A stretch of 64,000 nucleotides of DNA, taken from contig OY829328.1 of the NCBI GenBank assembly GCA_963691655.1, positions 72,978,400 through 73,042,399 on the forward strand, in the 5' to 3' direction. The stretch comes from Toxonevra muliebris (lineage: Eukaryota; Arthropoda; Insecta; Diptera; Pallopteridae). This document shows positions 62,489-64,000 of the stretch, one piece after another. Under the pieces are notes generated by a model, which worked only from the letters and a program-made list of their open reading frames with translations, made no database searches and was not told where the DNA came from. Position 1 is the first letter of the stretch. The number at the start of each line of letters is the position of its first letter. The position numbers were made by a program, and so were the translations under genes.

Positions 62489-63427
62489 CAAGGCCGTATT
62501 TAGGGGGGAGGTTTTGGGGGTTCTGACCCTGCCGCCCCCCCCCCCTCCGAAATGTGGAAACTTTCTTCTATTTTTTGATATTAATTTCCAATGGATGAAA
62601 AAAAAGTCAAAATAAAATCTATTGAACAGTTTTTGAATATTTTTTACTTCCATCGGTTTCTTTCTAAAAAGTCAAATATAAAAAAATAAACTTGAAATCT
62701 TAGTTACACTATGCGACCAGATCCGATTTGTTTTCTTTGACATGAGGTTTGACTTTGGATACAAAAAGAGAAGGTGATGCTGAGTCATTCTGCATTTACA
62801 TATAGTTTTTCTAGGTCAGTAACTGTTTTTGATTTACAGTTTCGGGTTTAGGGCTCATTTGGAAGGGCATGATTCAGCATATAATTTCTGGATTTCAAAT
62901 TTTGTAGCACGCCAGTGTTCAGCTCTCCAATTTTTAAAAATGGCCAAAAATTCAATTTTAGGGTTTTCCATCCCATTTTTTATAAAACGTGAGGTGATGG
63001 GAAGTTTTTGAACTCAGGTTCGTGTTCAGTATAAAAAATTCATTCACAAACACTATTCGCATTTTATTCGCAAAGCCTATGTAGGGCAGTAGTAGTGGAT
63101 CTGCTCCAAAGTTCTAGGAAACAATCTTAAAATGTAATTAATTCTTTAACCCATTATTGCTCAGAGCACCCCGACTCGGAAGACCTCTTCATTGCAGTAA
63201 CTGCAAGAATTTCGGGAATATAACCTCATCCGGATTCCTTATCATGGCCCGAATTCCCACTGATAATCATTTGAAAAAATGAGCCTCTGACCATTTTTAG
63301 TATTTTTGGTAATTGTTTTGAGGTCGGGCTCATCATCAGTAATGGCAATCAATTCTTCGAATGAAAACCCACCCACCCCCACCCCGCCCCCCTCCCCCCC
63401 CGAAAAAAAATCCTGGCTACTGCCTTG
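62489..63427. mobile_element. Non-autonomous hAT element, family H1 copy 2
   Basis: 939 bp from CAAGGCCGTATTTAGG to GGCTACTGCCTTG, flanked by the exact duplication CTATGGGG (62481-62488, 63428-63435). The interior follows copy 1 (29196-30225) through the C-run, AAATGTGGAAACTTTCTTCT and ATTGCTCAGAGCACC(C/A)CGACT. No intact frame was seen; 63361-63669 is Pro-rich over a C-run and is not a gene. Confidence 0.88.
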
Positions 63428-63435
63428 CTATGGGG

Positions 63436-64000
63436 TGTAAAGATATTGTGGGTGGGGAGTTCCGTCTTCCAAGCTTTTGTAAAGCAATTCAGAAATGTAA
63501 ACGGCACAGAGAAAAAAAAATATTCTTAAATTCTTTAACACAAATTAGCGGAAATCCCAACATTCAAACAAATTTTAGTTTCCAGTTTTCATATAGAACA
63601 CTGGAAACAAGAAAGAACAAATCATTCCGTTCATGGAGGAAATGCTTTGTTTTGTTGCAGTACTTTTAAGCATTTCTCTATGCAATATACTTTAAGACAG
63701 ACATATACGCTGTAGCTCAAAACATTGTACTATTTTCTAGTTCACAATAACAAATACTTAATTCAATATTCGTTTTTTTTGTATACTATATTTTGCATAA
63801 TTTTTTAAGCTATGGAAAGATTGACTTTCGACTGAAATTTAAAAAATCGGTAGCCATACGATAATTATAATTTCGTTTGGAAAGTACACTGCATTTCTTA
63901 TACACCTCAAAGCATTTTCAAAAATATTAAAAAAAAAGCTTAGAAATGTTTTCGTAAAAAAACGTATAATGATATTAAACAGCTAAACAATAGAACACCA
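63436..64000. other. Right edge, no gene seen
   Basis: AT-rich sequence to the window end without coding or repeat signals that I can name. Confidence 0.5.

Noticed and set aside
63361..63669. A Pro-rich 102-codon frame
   Set aside because: The Pro run is a C-homopolymer within the non-autonomous hAT element.

Overview
The window is AT-rich nuclear DNA from a higher (cyclorrhaphan) fly. It contains one recognisable host gene, drk (downstream of receptor kinase, the fly GRB2 orthologue), on the + strand. Its coding sequence starts at 15948 and stops at 56541. Five coding exons spell a 211-residue SH3-SH2-SH3 adaptor that, as far as I can recall the family, is almost the same as the Drosophila protein. 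The conserved protein, fly-type Kozak context and transposon families point to Diptera; the heavily inflated intron suggests a large-genome lineage such as a tephritid fruit fly, but species cannot be set from the sequence alone.

Layout. 1-800 is the tail of a decayed RNase H-bearing LINE on the - strand. 800-6000 holds a 680-bp purine-rich GA array, a degenerate tandem array and a second decayed LINE (+). 6850-8790 is a long inverted repeat with a pogo-like element between its arms, followed directly by a fossil Tc1-like element (8802-10252). About 10980-12830 looks like fly 5' leader or regulatory DNA, followed by a tRNA-derived SINE (12848-13155). The drk promoter/5' leader probably lies within 15385-15947.

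Exon 1 (15948-16025) is followed by a 37.5-kb intron packed with mobile DNA. It holds LINE remnants, a TTA/TAA-targeting MITE family in at least four copies, a second 250-300 bp MITE family, an intact 1288-bp DD37D (maT-like) mariner at 27339-28626, non-autonomous hAT elements, and a nearly intact 2888-bp hAT transposon at 41177-44064 whose single long reading frame is broken by one stop. Exons 2-4 (53545-54109) are tightly clustered with 91- and 90-bp introns. Intron 4 (2258 bp) holds a LINE 3' end and MITEs. Exon 5 is 56368-56541, and a probable 3' UTR runs to about 57.2 kb. Downstream of drk lie a tandem pair of hAT MITEs, a two-directional array of about 122-bp repeats, and a second copy of the hAT family seen at 29.2 kb.

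How it fits together. Only drk is expected to serve the host: it couples activated receptor tyrosine kinases to Sos/Ras. The rest records repeated insertion into an essential gene's intron and flanks. Several insertions can be read precisely from target-site duplications and nesting order. The best second-look items are the SINE that shares its 3' tail with a LINE in the same window, the hAT insertion whose empty site survives in a repeat copy 7.6 kb away, the intact mariner, and the long inverted repeat that could make hairpin RNA.
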